Source: Flavobacterium sp. JAD_PAG50586_2 (lineage in GTDB: Bacteria > Bacteroidota > Bacteroidia > Flavobacteriales > Flavobacteriaceae). Taken from it: a DNA stretch of 64,000 nt. The position numbers and the translations under genes are program-made. The DNA lies in contig CP096136.1 of NCBI GenBank assembly GCA_023213215.1, positions 1,240,001-1,304,000 on the forward strand, read 5' to 3'. How positions within the stretch are numbered: position 1 is the stretch's first letter; each line of letters starts with the position of its first letter. Shown in pieces: positions 56,951-64,000 of the stretch. Under the pieces are notes generated by a model that worked only from the letters and a program-made list of their open reading frames with translations, searched no databases and was not told the origin of the DNA.

Positions 56951-56958
56951 TATCTTTG
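56951..56958 (+). promoter_or_regulatory. -7 element (TATCTTTG) of the bio operon
   Basis: TAnnTTTG match 41 bases before bioF. The -33 region would fall inside repeat copy E and shows no TTG at the standard spacing. Confidence 0.5.
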
Positions 56959-56999
56959 ACCCGAACCTTGCATAAGCGAGGTGAATTGACGAAGTAAAT

Positions 57000-58145
57000 A
57001 TGGAAAACTTCCCAAAATCATTACAACAAAAACTCCAACAACGCGTAGAGCAAAATGCTCTGCGAAAACTTCCGATTGCCAACGATTTGATAGATTTCGG
57101 ATCGAATGACTACATTGGTTTCTCCAAAAATGAAAACATATTCCATCAAACGCATCAATTTCTTTTAGATAAAAATATCAGGGCAAACGGTGCCACAGGT
57201 TCTCGTTTATTATCAGGAAATCACATCCTCTATCAGCAAGCAGAAGTCTTTATTGCAACTTTTCATCAGTCAGAAGCATCGCTAATCTTCAATTCGGGTT
57301 ACGATGCCAATGTTGGCTTTTTCAGTGCTGTACCGCAAAGAAATGATATAATCCTGTATGATGAATTATGCCACGCTTCCATTCGTGACGGCATCCAAAT
57401 GAGCCATGCTAAAGCTTATAAATTCGGCCACAATGATTTTGAGGAATTGGAGAAACTACTACAGAAATTCACTTCCGAAAGCAACGAAATTTACATTGCC
57501 ACCGAAAGCGTATTTTCTATGGATGGCGATTGCCCCAATCTCGAACAACTTGTTTCCTTATCTCAAAAACACAACGCTTATCTGGTAATTGATGAAGCTC
57601 ATGCTTTGGGAGTTTTTGGGAATAACGGAGAAGGCTTAGTTCAAAGCCTGGGTTTGGAAGACAAGGTCTTTGCCCGTATCATGACTTTCGGGAAAGGACT
57701 GGGTTGTCATGGCGCAGCGATTTTAGGTAGTGACGCACTGAAAAGCTATCTGGTCAACTTTGCCCGAAGTTTTATTTACACAACCGGACTTTCACCACAC
57801 AGCGTCGCTACTATTTTACAATCCTATAAACATTTGACCAAAGAATCGGAAGCTTTGGAAAAACTTAAAGGCAACATCCTATTTTTCAACCAGGAGAAAA
57901 TGCGTTTGGGATTAAAACCAATGTTTGTCTATAGCAAATCGGCAATTCAGTGCGCGATTATTCCAGGGAATGAAAAAGTAAAAAGTATTGCAGCTCAGTT
58001 ACAGCAAAAAGGTTTTGATGTGAGGCCTATTTTATCACCAACAGTGCCCGAAGGACAGGAAAGACTTCGCTTTTGCCTGCACAGCTATAATTCGACAGCT
58101 AAAATCTCTACTATCTTAGAATTGTTGGCTACTTTTGTATTCTGA
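57000..58145 (+). CDS. bioF: 8-amino-7-oxononanoate synthase
   Basis: 381-residue PLP enzyme condensing pimeloyl thioester and alanine in biotin synthesis. Motifs: FGSNDYIGFSKNENIF near residue 33, NGATGSRLLSGNHILYQQAE, YDELCHASIRDGIQMSHA, LVIDEAHALGVFGNNGEGL with the PLP-contacting Asp, and MTFGKGLGCHGAAILG with the Schiff-base Lys near residue 230. Related family members (KBL) are possible, but the bioD and bioA neighbours settle the role. One base separates it from the DUF2007 gene. Confidence 0.95.
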   Translation: MENFPKSLQQKLQQRVEQNALRKLPIANDLIDFGSNDYIGFSKNENIFHQTHQFLLDKNIRANGATGSRLLSGNHILYQQAEVFIATFHQSEASLIFNSGYDANVGFFSAVPQRNDIILYDELCHASIRDGIQMSHAKAYKFGHNDFEELEKLLQKFTSESNEIYIATESVFSMDGDCPNLEQLVSLSQKHNAYLVIDEAHALGVFGNNGEGLVQSLGLEDKVFARIMTFGKGLGCHGAAILGSDALKSYLVNFARSFIYTTGLSPHSVATILQSYKHLTKESEALEKLKGNILFFNQEKMRLGLKPMFVYSKSAIQCAIIPGNEKVKSIAAQLQQKGFDVRPILSPTVPEGQERLRFCLHSYNSTAKISTILELLATFVF

Positions 58146-58146
58146 T

Positions 58147-58551
58147 ATGGAAGAAGAAAAATTCACCTTACTGCGCCGTTTTCAATATTCGAGTGAAGCT
58201 ACGATTTACCAGGGCAAATTAGAAAGCCAGGGTATAGAAGTATTTCTCAGAGATCAGTTTACCATTGATTCAAATCCGTTTTACAGCAATGCATTGGGCG
58301 GAATAAGATTATTTGTTAAAACCGAAGATTTTAAAAAAGCCAGCGAAATTTTGGATGAAGTGAGTTTATATGCTGTTGAAGATGACAATCAGGTAATGAA
58401 ATGCCCTCAATGCGGAGCAGAACAAATCGAAATGGAAACATCCATCAGAAGCTGGAAAACTTTATGGAATGTAATATGGTTGGGATTTTTGGCTTCCTTA
58501 TTTGAAAAACATAAATACAAATGTCAAAACTGTAAACACGAATTCGATTAA
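58147..58551 (+). CDS. DUF2007 domain protein with zinc ribbon
   Basis: 134-residue soluble protein. The N-terminal DUF2007 (signal-transduction-like) fold is seen in FTLLRRFQYSSEATIYQGKL then ESQGIEVFLRD and GGIRLFVKTEDFKKASEILD. The C terminus has CPQCGAEQIE and CQNCKHEFD, a two-CxxC zinc ribbon, around a hydrophobic WNVIWLGFLASLF. The start MEEEKF is preferred to the ATG at 58135, which lies inside bioF. It directly abuts bioD. Its role in a biotin operon is unknown. Confidence 0.82.
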   Translation: MEEEKFTLLRRFQYSSEATIYQGKLESQGIEVFLRDQFTIDSNPFYSNALGGIRLFVKTEDFKKASEILDEVSLYAVEDDNQVMKCPQCGAEQIEMETSIRSWKTLWNVIWLGFLASLFEKHKYKCQNCKHEFD

Positions 58552-59168
58552 ATGAAACTATTCATCACAGGAATTGGCACCGATGTTGGAAAAACCATCA
58601 CTTCTGCAATTGTCGTTGAAGCCCTTGAAGCTGATTATTGGAAACCAATACAAGCCGGGGATTTAGACCATTCCGACAGCCATAAGATTAAGTCGAAAGT
58701 TGAAAGCCGAAAGTCGAAAGTTCATCCAAATGCTTACGCGCTTAATACTCCTGCGAGTCCACATTGGGCTGCGGAAATCGACGGAATCACAATCGATTTA
58801 GAACAAATCGTTGAGCCAGAAACGGATAATCACCTGGTAATAGAAGGCGCTGGTGGCGTTCTGGTTCCGCTGAATGATAAAGATTATGTTATTGATTTAA
58901 TACAAAAGGATTACAAAGTTATTGTAGTTTCACGCCATTATCTGGGAAGCATTAATCATACGCTATTGACTATAGAAGCGTTGCAGAACAGGAAAATCGA
59001 TGTGGCCGGAATTATCTTCTCAGGTGATGAAAACAAAAGCACCGAAGACATCATCCTGAAAAAACCAAAGCAAAGTTCATTGGAAGGATTGAAAATGAGC
59101 CATATTTTGATTCGAATGTTATTGGCTATTATGCTGATAAATTCCGTGATAATCTTTTAAATTTATAA
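58552..59168 (+). CDS. bioD: Dethiobiotin synthetase (one frameshift)
   Basis: ATP-dependent enzyme closing the ureido ring of dethiobiotin. The P-loop is GIGTDVGKTITSA (residues 7-19); DYWKPIQAGD, NTPASPHWAAE and IEGAGGVLVPL follow. The frame breaks in the A6 run at 59059-59064; one more A gives ILKKTKAKFIGRIENEPYFD and ends at TAA 59166 (about 205 residues) instead of 59160. Residues 47-57 are encoded by a 7-base repeat (AAGTCGA, AAGTTGA) and replace what is usually a less regular loop. Follows the DUF2007 gene with no gap. Confidence 0.92.
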
Positions 59169-59274
59169 GAAACAAGAGCAAAGAAGCAAGAAGAAAGATG
59201 TCTTATCTTTGTAACTTTAATTTAGAAAGAACTTCAGTCTTTTCTCTTGCTTCTTTCTTCTATCTTCTTAAATA
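59169..59274. repeat. bioD-bioA spacer: 7-base periodic inverted array
   Basis: The left arm (59171-59201) repeats GCAAAGA, AGCAAGA, AGAAAGA; the right arm (about 59236-59268) repeats TTGCTTC, TTTCTTC and is its approximate reverse complement. The loop contains TATCTTTG at 59205-59212, a possible internal -7 element for bioA. Confidence 0.65.
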
Positions 59275-60546
59275 ATGAACCTTTCCGAAAGAGATAAACT
59301 ATACAACTGGCATCCTTATACACAGCATAAAACAGCTACCGATTTCCCAGCTATCGTAAAAGGGAAAGACGCTTTGCTTTGGGATGAAAATGACAAAGAA
59401 TATATCGACGCGATTGCTTCTTGGTGGGTTAATCCTTATGGTCATTCCAATCAAGTTATTGCTGATGCGATATATGAACAGCTTACTACTTTGGAGCATG
59501 TTCTGTTTGGAGGATTTACGCATGACAAAGCAGTTCTGTTAGCCGAAAAGCTGATGACAATCTTACCTGCCAATCAGAAGAAACTCTTCTATTCCGATAA
59601 TGGTTCTACTGCTGTAGAAGTGGCCCTGAAATGCGCCTTGCAGTATAACTATAACAAAGGAATTAAGAAAACAAAGATTATAGCTTTTGAGGATGCCTTT
59701 CACGGAGATACTTTTGGCGCTATGGCGTCGAGCGGAATTTCCTTCTTTACCGAGGCTTTCAAAGGTTCGTTGTTGGAAGTAATCCGGATTCCGGTGCCGA
59801 CATCGGGTAATGAAGAGGAAAGTTTAAAGGCTTTGCATGATTTGGTTTCGACCAACGAATATGCGGCCTTTATTTTTGAACCTTTAGTTCAGGGAGCTGC
59901 GGGAATGGTAATGTATCGACCTGAAGTATTGGATACGATGATTCTTATCTGTAACCAAAATAATGTCTTCACTATTGCAGACGAAGTAATGACTGGTTTT
60001 GGCAAAACAGGAAAGACTTTCGCTACCGATTATTTGATCAACAAACCCGATATGATGTGTTTGTCTAAAGCTTTGACAGGTGGAACAATCCCGATGGCAA
60101 TAACGACTTTCACTCAGGAAATCTTTGACGGCTTTTATGATGATGACACTAATAAAGCCTTGTTTCACGGACATACTTTTACGGCAAATCCGACGGCCTG
60201 TGCTGCGGCATTGGCTAGTATAAGTTTACTGCAGACTGAGGAGATGCAGCAAAATATTGTCAGGATAAACCAATCGCACTTAGTTTTTGAAGAAAAGATA
60301 AAATTACATCCAATGGTAAAAACCACCCGCGTTTTAGGAGTTATCCTTGCTTTGGAAATAGTATCTGAGGGGCAGGAAAGCTATTATGGCACAATGCGCA
60401 ACAAACTCTACAATTTCTTTATAGAAAACGGCGTAATCCTTCGGCCTGTGGGGAATATTGTGTATGTTTTACCCCCTTATATCATCTCTGATCTTCAACT
60501 TGAAAAAGTGTATGCTACTATAGAAAAAGCGCTCGAAATAGTGTAG
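59275..60546 (+). CDS. bioA: Adenosylmethionine-8-amino-7-oxononanoate aminotransferase
   Basis: 423-residue class III PLP aminotransferase that makes 7,8-diaminopelargonate. It has WHPYTQHKTATDFP at the N terminus (typical of BioA), ASWWVNPYGHSNQVIADAI, FYSDNGSTAVEVALKCALQY, AFHGDTFGAMASSG, FTIADEVMTGFGKTGKTFAT and the Lys in CLSKALTGGTIPMAITTF near residue 264. Length normal. The ketoacyl synthase gene follows after 21 bases. Confidence 0.96.
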   Translation: MNLSERDKLYNWHPYTQHKTATDFPAIVKGKDALLWDENDKEYIDAIASWWVNPYGHSNQVIADAIYEQLTTLEHVLFGGFTHDKAVLLAEKLMTILPANQKKLFYSDNGSTAVEVALKCALQYNYNKGIKKTKIIAFEDAFHGDTFGAMASSGISFFTEAFKGSLLEVIRIPVPTSGNEEESLKALHDLVSTNEYAAFIFEPLVQGAAGMVMYRPEVLDTMILICNQNNVFTIADEVMTGFGKTGKTFATDYLINKPDMMCLSKALTGGTIPMAITTFTQEIFDGFYDDDTNKALFHGHTFTANPTACAAALASISLLQTEEMQQNIVRINQSHLVFEEKIKLHPMVKTTRVLGVILALEIVSEGQESYYGTMRNKLYNFFIENGVILRPVGNIVYVLPPYIISDLQLEKVYATIEKALEIV

Positions 60547-60567
60547 TTTTGCAGTAGAAATGCTTCT

Positions 60568-61722
60568 ATGAAAACACCAGTTGCCATAACTTCGATTGCT
60601 TCTTTTTCTCCATTGGGAAAAACACCGGCGGAAGTGTGGAATGAATACCTGAATCCTAGAACCTTAATCACGGCTAAACAAATTGGGGACAATCATAGTC
60701 TGGTTGCTCCTATTTCGGAAGCTTTGGCAGAAAAGGTATTGGCATTGCGGATCTCTGATGCTAAATACAAATCGCTTGATAATTCGGTGCTTTTTGCCAT
60801 CCTTGCTTCGAGGGAAGCGGTTAAAAACGCTGGGTGGAGAGAAGCAACATTTGGGGTAAACATCGGTTCCTCGCGTGGGGCCACTCATCTATTCGAAAAG
60901 CATCATCAGGAATTCCTTGAAACCGGAAAGACTCCAACCCTTGCATCTCCAACAACTACTTTGGGTAATATCTCTACCTGGGTAGCCCATGATTTAAAAT
61001 CCAAGGGTCCCGAATTATCCCATTCGATTACCTGCTCTACTGCCCTTCATGCCGTATTGAACGGAATTGCATGGCTACAGGCTGGAATGGCTGATAGGTT
61101 CCTGGTTGGTGGAAGCGAGGCACCGTTAACACCTTTCACGATTGCACAAATGCAGGCATTGAAAATATATGCTAAAGCAGATTCTGGCTATCCGTGTAAA
61201 GCTTTGGATTTGGATAAAACCAATAACTCTATGGTTCTTGGAGAAGGTGCTGCAATGGCCTGTTTGGAATTGGGAGAACAAAAAAATGCTTTGGCTTACA
61301 TTACCGGATTTGGCTATGCTACCGACGATTTGCAGCACAGTATTTCAATCACTGATGAGGCGGACTGTTTTCAGAAATCGATGAAAATGGCTTTGGGAGA
61401 TCTCAATCCTAACGAGATTGATGTGGTTGTAATGCATGCACCAGGAACCATCAAAGGCGATAAATCGGAATATAATGCGATACAAAAAACCTTCGATACC
61501 CTTCCGATGCTGACTACGAATAAGTGGAAAGTGGGCCATACTTTTGGTGCTTCGGGAATGCTGAGCCTTGAAATGGCAATCTTAATGATACAAAACCAAC
61601 AGTTTATCGGCGTACCATTTGTAACAGAACAAAATCCCCGAAAGGGAATCCGAAACATACTAATAAATGCTGTTGGCTTTGGCGGGAATGCGGTTAGCAT
61701 TTTGATTAGCAGTACTACCTAA
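60568..61722 (+). CDS. Beta-ketoacyl synthase in the biotin operon
   Basis: 384-residue thiolase-fold condensing enzyme. The Cys-His-His triad is complete: SHSITCSTALHAVLNG (Cys near residue 155), VVMHAPGTIKGDKSEYNAI (His near residue 290) and KVGHTFGASGMLSLEMA (His near residue 322). The N-terminal INFGSSRGAT-like string (NIGSSRGATHLFEKHHQEFL) and GGSEAPLTPFTIAQMQALK fit KAS I/II. It is shorter than FabF and sits at the end of a bio operon with no bioC or bioH in view, so a role in making the pimeloyl chain is an attractive inference, not shown. An unrelated lipid role remains possible. Confidence 0.85.
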   Translation: MKTPVAITSIASFSPLGKTPAEVWNEYLNPRTLITAKQIGDNHSLVAPISEALAEKVLALRISDAKYKSLDNSVLFAILASREAVKNAGWREATFGVNIGSSRGATHLFEKHHQEFLETGKTPTLASPTTTLGNISTWVAHDLKSKGPELSHSITCSTALHAVLNGIAWLQAGMADRFLVGGSEAPLTPFTIAQMQALKIYAKADSGYPCKALDLDKTNNSMVLGEGAAMACLELGEQKNALAYITGFGYATDDLQHSISITDEADCFQKSMKMALGDLNPNEIDVVVMHAPGTIKGDKSEYNAIQKTFDTLPMLTTNKWKVGHTFGASGMLSLEMAILMIQNQQFIGVPFVTEQNPRKGIRNILINAVGFGGNAVSILISSTT

Positions 61723-61875
61723 TTATAGCCTATCCTTATTGCGGTCAGCATCGTATCAGCATGCTGTATGAGTTACTATATAGTTACTATAAAGGTACTA
61801 TATATTATCTGCAACAAGCAAAGAAGGACAGGTTGCAGGCATAGTAGAAGCGGTGTGTGGGCGAAATGTGATTTT
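61723..61875. repeat. Gap with short repeats between ketoacyl synthase and recX
   Basis: Holds ATCAGCATGCTGTAT around a palindromic AGCATGCT (about 61751-61766) and three near copies of TTACTATA (TTACTATATAG, TTACTATAAAGG, TACTATATATT, 61770-61806). No gene or clear terminator seen. Confidence 0.4.
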
Positions 61876-62349
61876 CTAGGTGTTTATTTCAAACTCCTTG
61901 AGTTTATCGTAGACTTTATTGCTTTCCCATCCTTTTCGGAGCAGGTAATCACAGAACTTCTTTTTCTTCTTTTGGATGTTGGTTTCCCTAATGGTTTCCC
62001 AATGCCTTTCGGCCACTTTATCTAGAGTGTCCTGATATTGCTCGTCGGAGATTTCGGTCAGGGCGCATTTTATGTTGGGTGCTGAAATGTGGCGTTGCCT
62101 AAGTTCGTTAACGATACGGATCTTACCCCAGGATTTTATGCGGTGTTTACCACGGGCGAAGGCACGGGCGAAGCGTTCTTCGTTGAGGAAATCATTTTGG
62201 ATGAGATGGACCACTACGTCATCGACTTCGGGTTTTGTCATTCCCAGTTGTTTTAGTTTATCGACGACCTCTAAATGACAACGTTCCTGGTAAGAACAAT
62301 AGTATTCTAATTTGAGCCGGGCTTCACTGAGGGTTAGTTTTTCGTTCAT
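61876..62349 (-). CDS. recX: Regulatory protein RecX
   Basis: 157-residue helical protein that modulates RecA filaments. Start chosen at MNEKLTLSEARLKLEYYCSY; the longer frame to 62442 adds a hydrophobic stretch unlike the family. Three-helix repeats are seen: ERCHLEVVDKLKQLGMTKPE, LIQNDFLNEERFARAFARGK, HRIKSWGKIRIVNELRQRHI and KKKKKFCDYLLRKGWESNKV. recA is not in the window. Confidence 0.9.
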   Translation of the reverse strand: MNEKLTLSEARLKLEYYCSYQERCHLEVVDKLKQLGMTKPEVDDVVVHLIQNDFLNEERFARAFARGKHRIKSWGKIRIVNELRQRHISAPNIKCALTEISDEQYQDTLDKVAERHWETIRETNIQKKKKKFCDYLLRKGWESNKVYDKLKEFEINT

Positions 62350-62686
62350 TATGGATGGCAGATGCTGACCAAACAAAGTTAGGGAATAACATGGATAGTT
62401 GGATATGATTGTATTTTTTAGGATTAAACCGATGAAAAACAAGATGTTGAAACCCTGACAGATTTTAAAAACGTAACTAAGGCTAGTTGTTGTAACTTTT
62501 ATTAATAATAAAGAAACATTAAAAACACAATTAGTTAATATTTATAAAGCAAAACCGTTGTGATTTAGTAATTTAGATGTAGTTTTGTAAGCCCATTTTT
62601 CTACCTGTTACATCTTGGCCTTTTTTTTGCGCAAAAAATAGGCTGTATTACTATGAAAATTAATAAGATAACATAATTCATTTTAA
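62350..62686. other. Intergenic region with shared 19-mer and promoter
   Basis: No gene. It holds the 19-mer TAATAAAGAAACATTAAAA at 62506-62524, also found at 50320, and the promoter at 62558-62587. The leader from about 62594 to 62686 contains TTTTTTTTGCGCAAAAAATAG, a possible short hairpin (TTTTTTGCGCAAAAAA). Confidence 0.6.
62558..62587 (+). promoter_or_regulatory. Promoter TTG-N19-TAGTTTTG of the exported protein
   Basis: TTG at 62558-62560, exactly 19 bases, TAGTTTTG at 62580-62587: full consensus match with a leader of about 93 bases. Confidence 0.75.
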
Positions 62687-64000
62687 ATGAAAATCAGAAT
62701 ACTTTTTATTGCGTTGTTGTTTAGTGCTTTTTCGTGGGGGCAGGTAAATATTGCTGCGTTTGGCACCAACTATACTCAAGATTTCAATACGCTGACAACA
62801 AGTGCACCCCCTATAACCTGGACTGATAATTCCACTTTGCCGGGTTGGTATGCAAGAACTGATGCTACCTCTCCTATCGGAACTAATTATGGCGCGAATA
62901 ATGGATCGGTTAACACTGGAGGATTGTATTCTTTCGGAACTACAGCCGCTGCTGACAGGGCTTTAGGGATGGCTTCATCTAACACATTCACTGGTCCCAC
63001 ACCTGGAGTTAACAAAGGATATTACGGCTGGCGATTGAGGAACACTACCGGAGCTGCCATTACTTCTTTAACAATTACCTGGACCGGAGAACAATGGCGA
63101 GCGGATAACACGAACGCACAAACTTTAAGCTTATTTTATCAGATTGGAACAACGGTAACGAATCTAACTGGGGGAACCTGGACAAGTGCTTCTTCTGTAT
63201 TTACTACTCCCAATAATACTACAATACTGCAGATAGATGGTAACGTTGGAGGTAACAGATCTGTAGGAATCTCTACCACAATTTCTATAAGTCTCGCTGC
63301 AGGCGATGAAATCATGCTGCGTTGGGAAGATTTAAATGATGCTGGTAATGATCATGGTTTAGGTATTGATGATGTTACTGTTGTTGCAAATGGTTTATAC
63401 ACGGCAGTTGATAACGGTGACTGGAATACGCCAGCCACTTGGGATAAGAATGCGGTTCCTCCTGCCAGTGCCAATGTATTGATACCGTCTCCTTATACCG
63501 TTTATTTGAATGGTACTACCAGTACTACAACGCGTAATACCGGAACAACCACTACAGTGGATGTGGGCGGAACTTTATCTACTGCTAATGTGGGAGTTGC
63601 CAATACCAATTCTTATGTAAATAACGGTACAACAACCATTAACGGAACCTTCAGGCTTGAAGGAAACAGTACAGCATCAGGCAATAATTTTGTTTATGGC
63701 GCTACGACCGGAACTTTGAATTTTAGCAATACTGCTGCAAAAACAGTTGTTAATACAGACGTATTTTGGCCAGCTGGCGTTGGGTTTAGGCCTTATAATG
63801 TGAACGTCCTTAATGGAGGCATCAATATGAGCAGTGGTGGTACTGCCGCTCCGAGAACTGTGAACGGTACATTTTCAACAGCTAACAAAGGCGCAACAAC
63901 AGGAGTAACCACAGTGGCAGCTTCTGTCCTTACCCTCAACGGCACAATACGTATCGATGCAAATGGGCAGTTCGCTACAGCAGCTTCGGCTCCTATTTAT
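62687..64000 (+). CDS. Large exported beta-rich protein, N-terminal part (runs off right edge)
   Basis: The first 438 codons of a secreted protein, open to the window end. A signal peptide (MKIRILFIALLFSAFSWGQ) leads to a jelly-roll-like domain (residues about 20-235) with YTQDFNTL near the start, GYYGWRLRNTTGAAITSLTI, and DEIMLRWEDLNDAGNDHGLG then IDDVTV, a pattern seen in flavobacterial surface proteins. From residue about 240 (AVDNGDWNTPATWDKNAVPP) a Thr/Asn/Gly-rich strand-repeat region begins, related in style to the 809-residue protein at 3212. A C-terminal T9SS sorting domain is expected outside the window but cannot be seen. Confidence 0.85.
   Translation, partial: MKIRILFIALLFSAFSWGQVNIAAFGTNYTQDFNTLTTSAPPITWTDNSTLPGWYARTDATSPIGTNYGANNGSVNTGGLYSFGTTAAADRALGMASSNTFTGPTPGVNKGYYGWRLRNTTGAAITSLTITWTGEQWRADNTNAQTLSLFYQIGTTVTNLTGGTWTSASSVFTTPNNTTILQIDGNVGGNRSVGISTTISISLAAGDEIMLRWEDLNDAGNDHGLGIDDVTVVANGLYTAVDNGDWNTPATWDKNAVPPASANVLIPSPYTVYLNGTTSTTTRNTGTTTTVDVGGTLSTANVGVANTNSYVNNGTTTINGTFRLEGNSTASGNNFVYGATTGTLNFSNTAAKTVVNTDVFWPAGVGFRPYNVNVLNGGINMSSGGTAAPRTVNGTFSTANKGATTGVTTVAASVLTLNGTIRIDANGQFATAASAPIY

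Overview
The window looks like chromosomal DNA of a Flavobacteriaceae bacterium, most likely Flavobacterium or a close relative. The evidence is: AT-rich DNA with Bacteroidetes promoters (TTG, about 19 bases, TAnnTTTG) and few Shine-Dalgarno sites; the gliding lipoprotein GldH; secreted proteins with C-terminal type IX secretion (T9SS) sorting domains; a short NuoG in a 14-gene nuo operon; a carboxypeptidase-regulatory/TonB receptor; and several families typical of the group (DUF4270, DUF4139, DUF4369-TlpA).

Layout. 1-2.8 kb: start of sucA (minus), a divergent outer-membrane protein, and a membrane-bound AraC-type regulator. 3.2-5.6 kb: a repetitive T9SS cargo protein. 5.7-7 kb: polyprenyl synthetase and a small partner (minus). 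7.2-13.8 kb: a TetR, TolC, HlyD, RND efflux operon. 14.2-15.7 kb: a YwqK-type protein and a TlpA-like thioredoxin (minus). 15.8-18 kb: aspS and a cold-shock protein. 18.1-31.4 kb: the complete nuoA-N operon for respiratory complex I, followed by an aldo/keto reductase. 32.4-37.5 kb: L,D-transpeptidase, PQQ-type sugar dehydrogenase with a T9SS tail, OmpA-type protein and a DUF4139 protein (all minus). 38-45.5 kb: a minus-strand run reading panC, panD, a flippase-like membrane protein, an esterase-like/TPR protein, radA, gldH and an AsmA-like/GT51 transglycosylase. 45.6-50.2 kb: a half-length glycogen-synthase-like protein, a DUF4270 lipoprotein and glmS. 50.4-54.7 kb: a TonB receptor with an SGNH hydrolase lipoprotein. 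54.9-56.8 kb: atpD and atpC. 57-61.7 kb: biotin operon bioF, DUF2007, bioD, bioA and a ketoacyl synthase. 61.9-62.3 kb: recX (minus). 62.7 kb to the end: a large exported protein running off the edge.

Two matters cut across the window. First, about 13 positions in 9 genes (including nuoD, nuoH, nuoI, radA, bioD) carry a frameshift that one extra base would repair, almost always in an A/T homopolymer and always a deletion. This points to uncorrected long-read consensus errors rather than gene decay, so I annotate these as full genes with a stated frameshift. Second, the non-coding DNA is structured: (a) spacers inside operons (nuoA/nuoB, nuoD/nuoE, atpD/atpC, bioD/bioA) are built of 7-base periodic arrays in two inverted arms, and a similar array sits inside the bioD coding region; (b) a modular dispersed repeat (AGGAGC ... 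CCCGCTATCCG ... ATCGGGGCTAA) occurs five times, once inside the nuo operon; (c) a 41-base tandem array of GTCACAA/TTGTGAC sites lies directly upstream of a perfect promoter for the DUF4139 gene; (d) an identical 19-mer lies upstream of the promoters of two outer-surface genes. No tRNA, rRNA, CRISPR array, transposase or prophage gene was seen.
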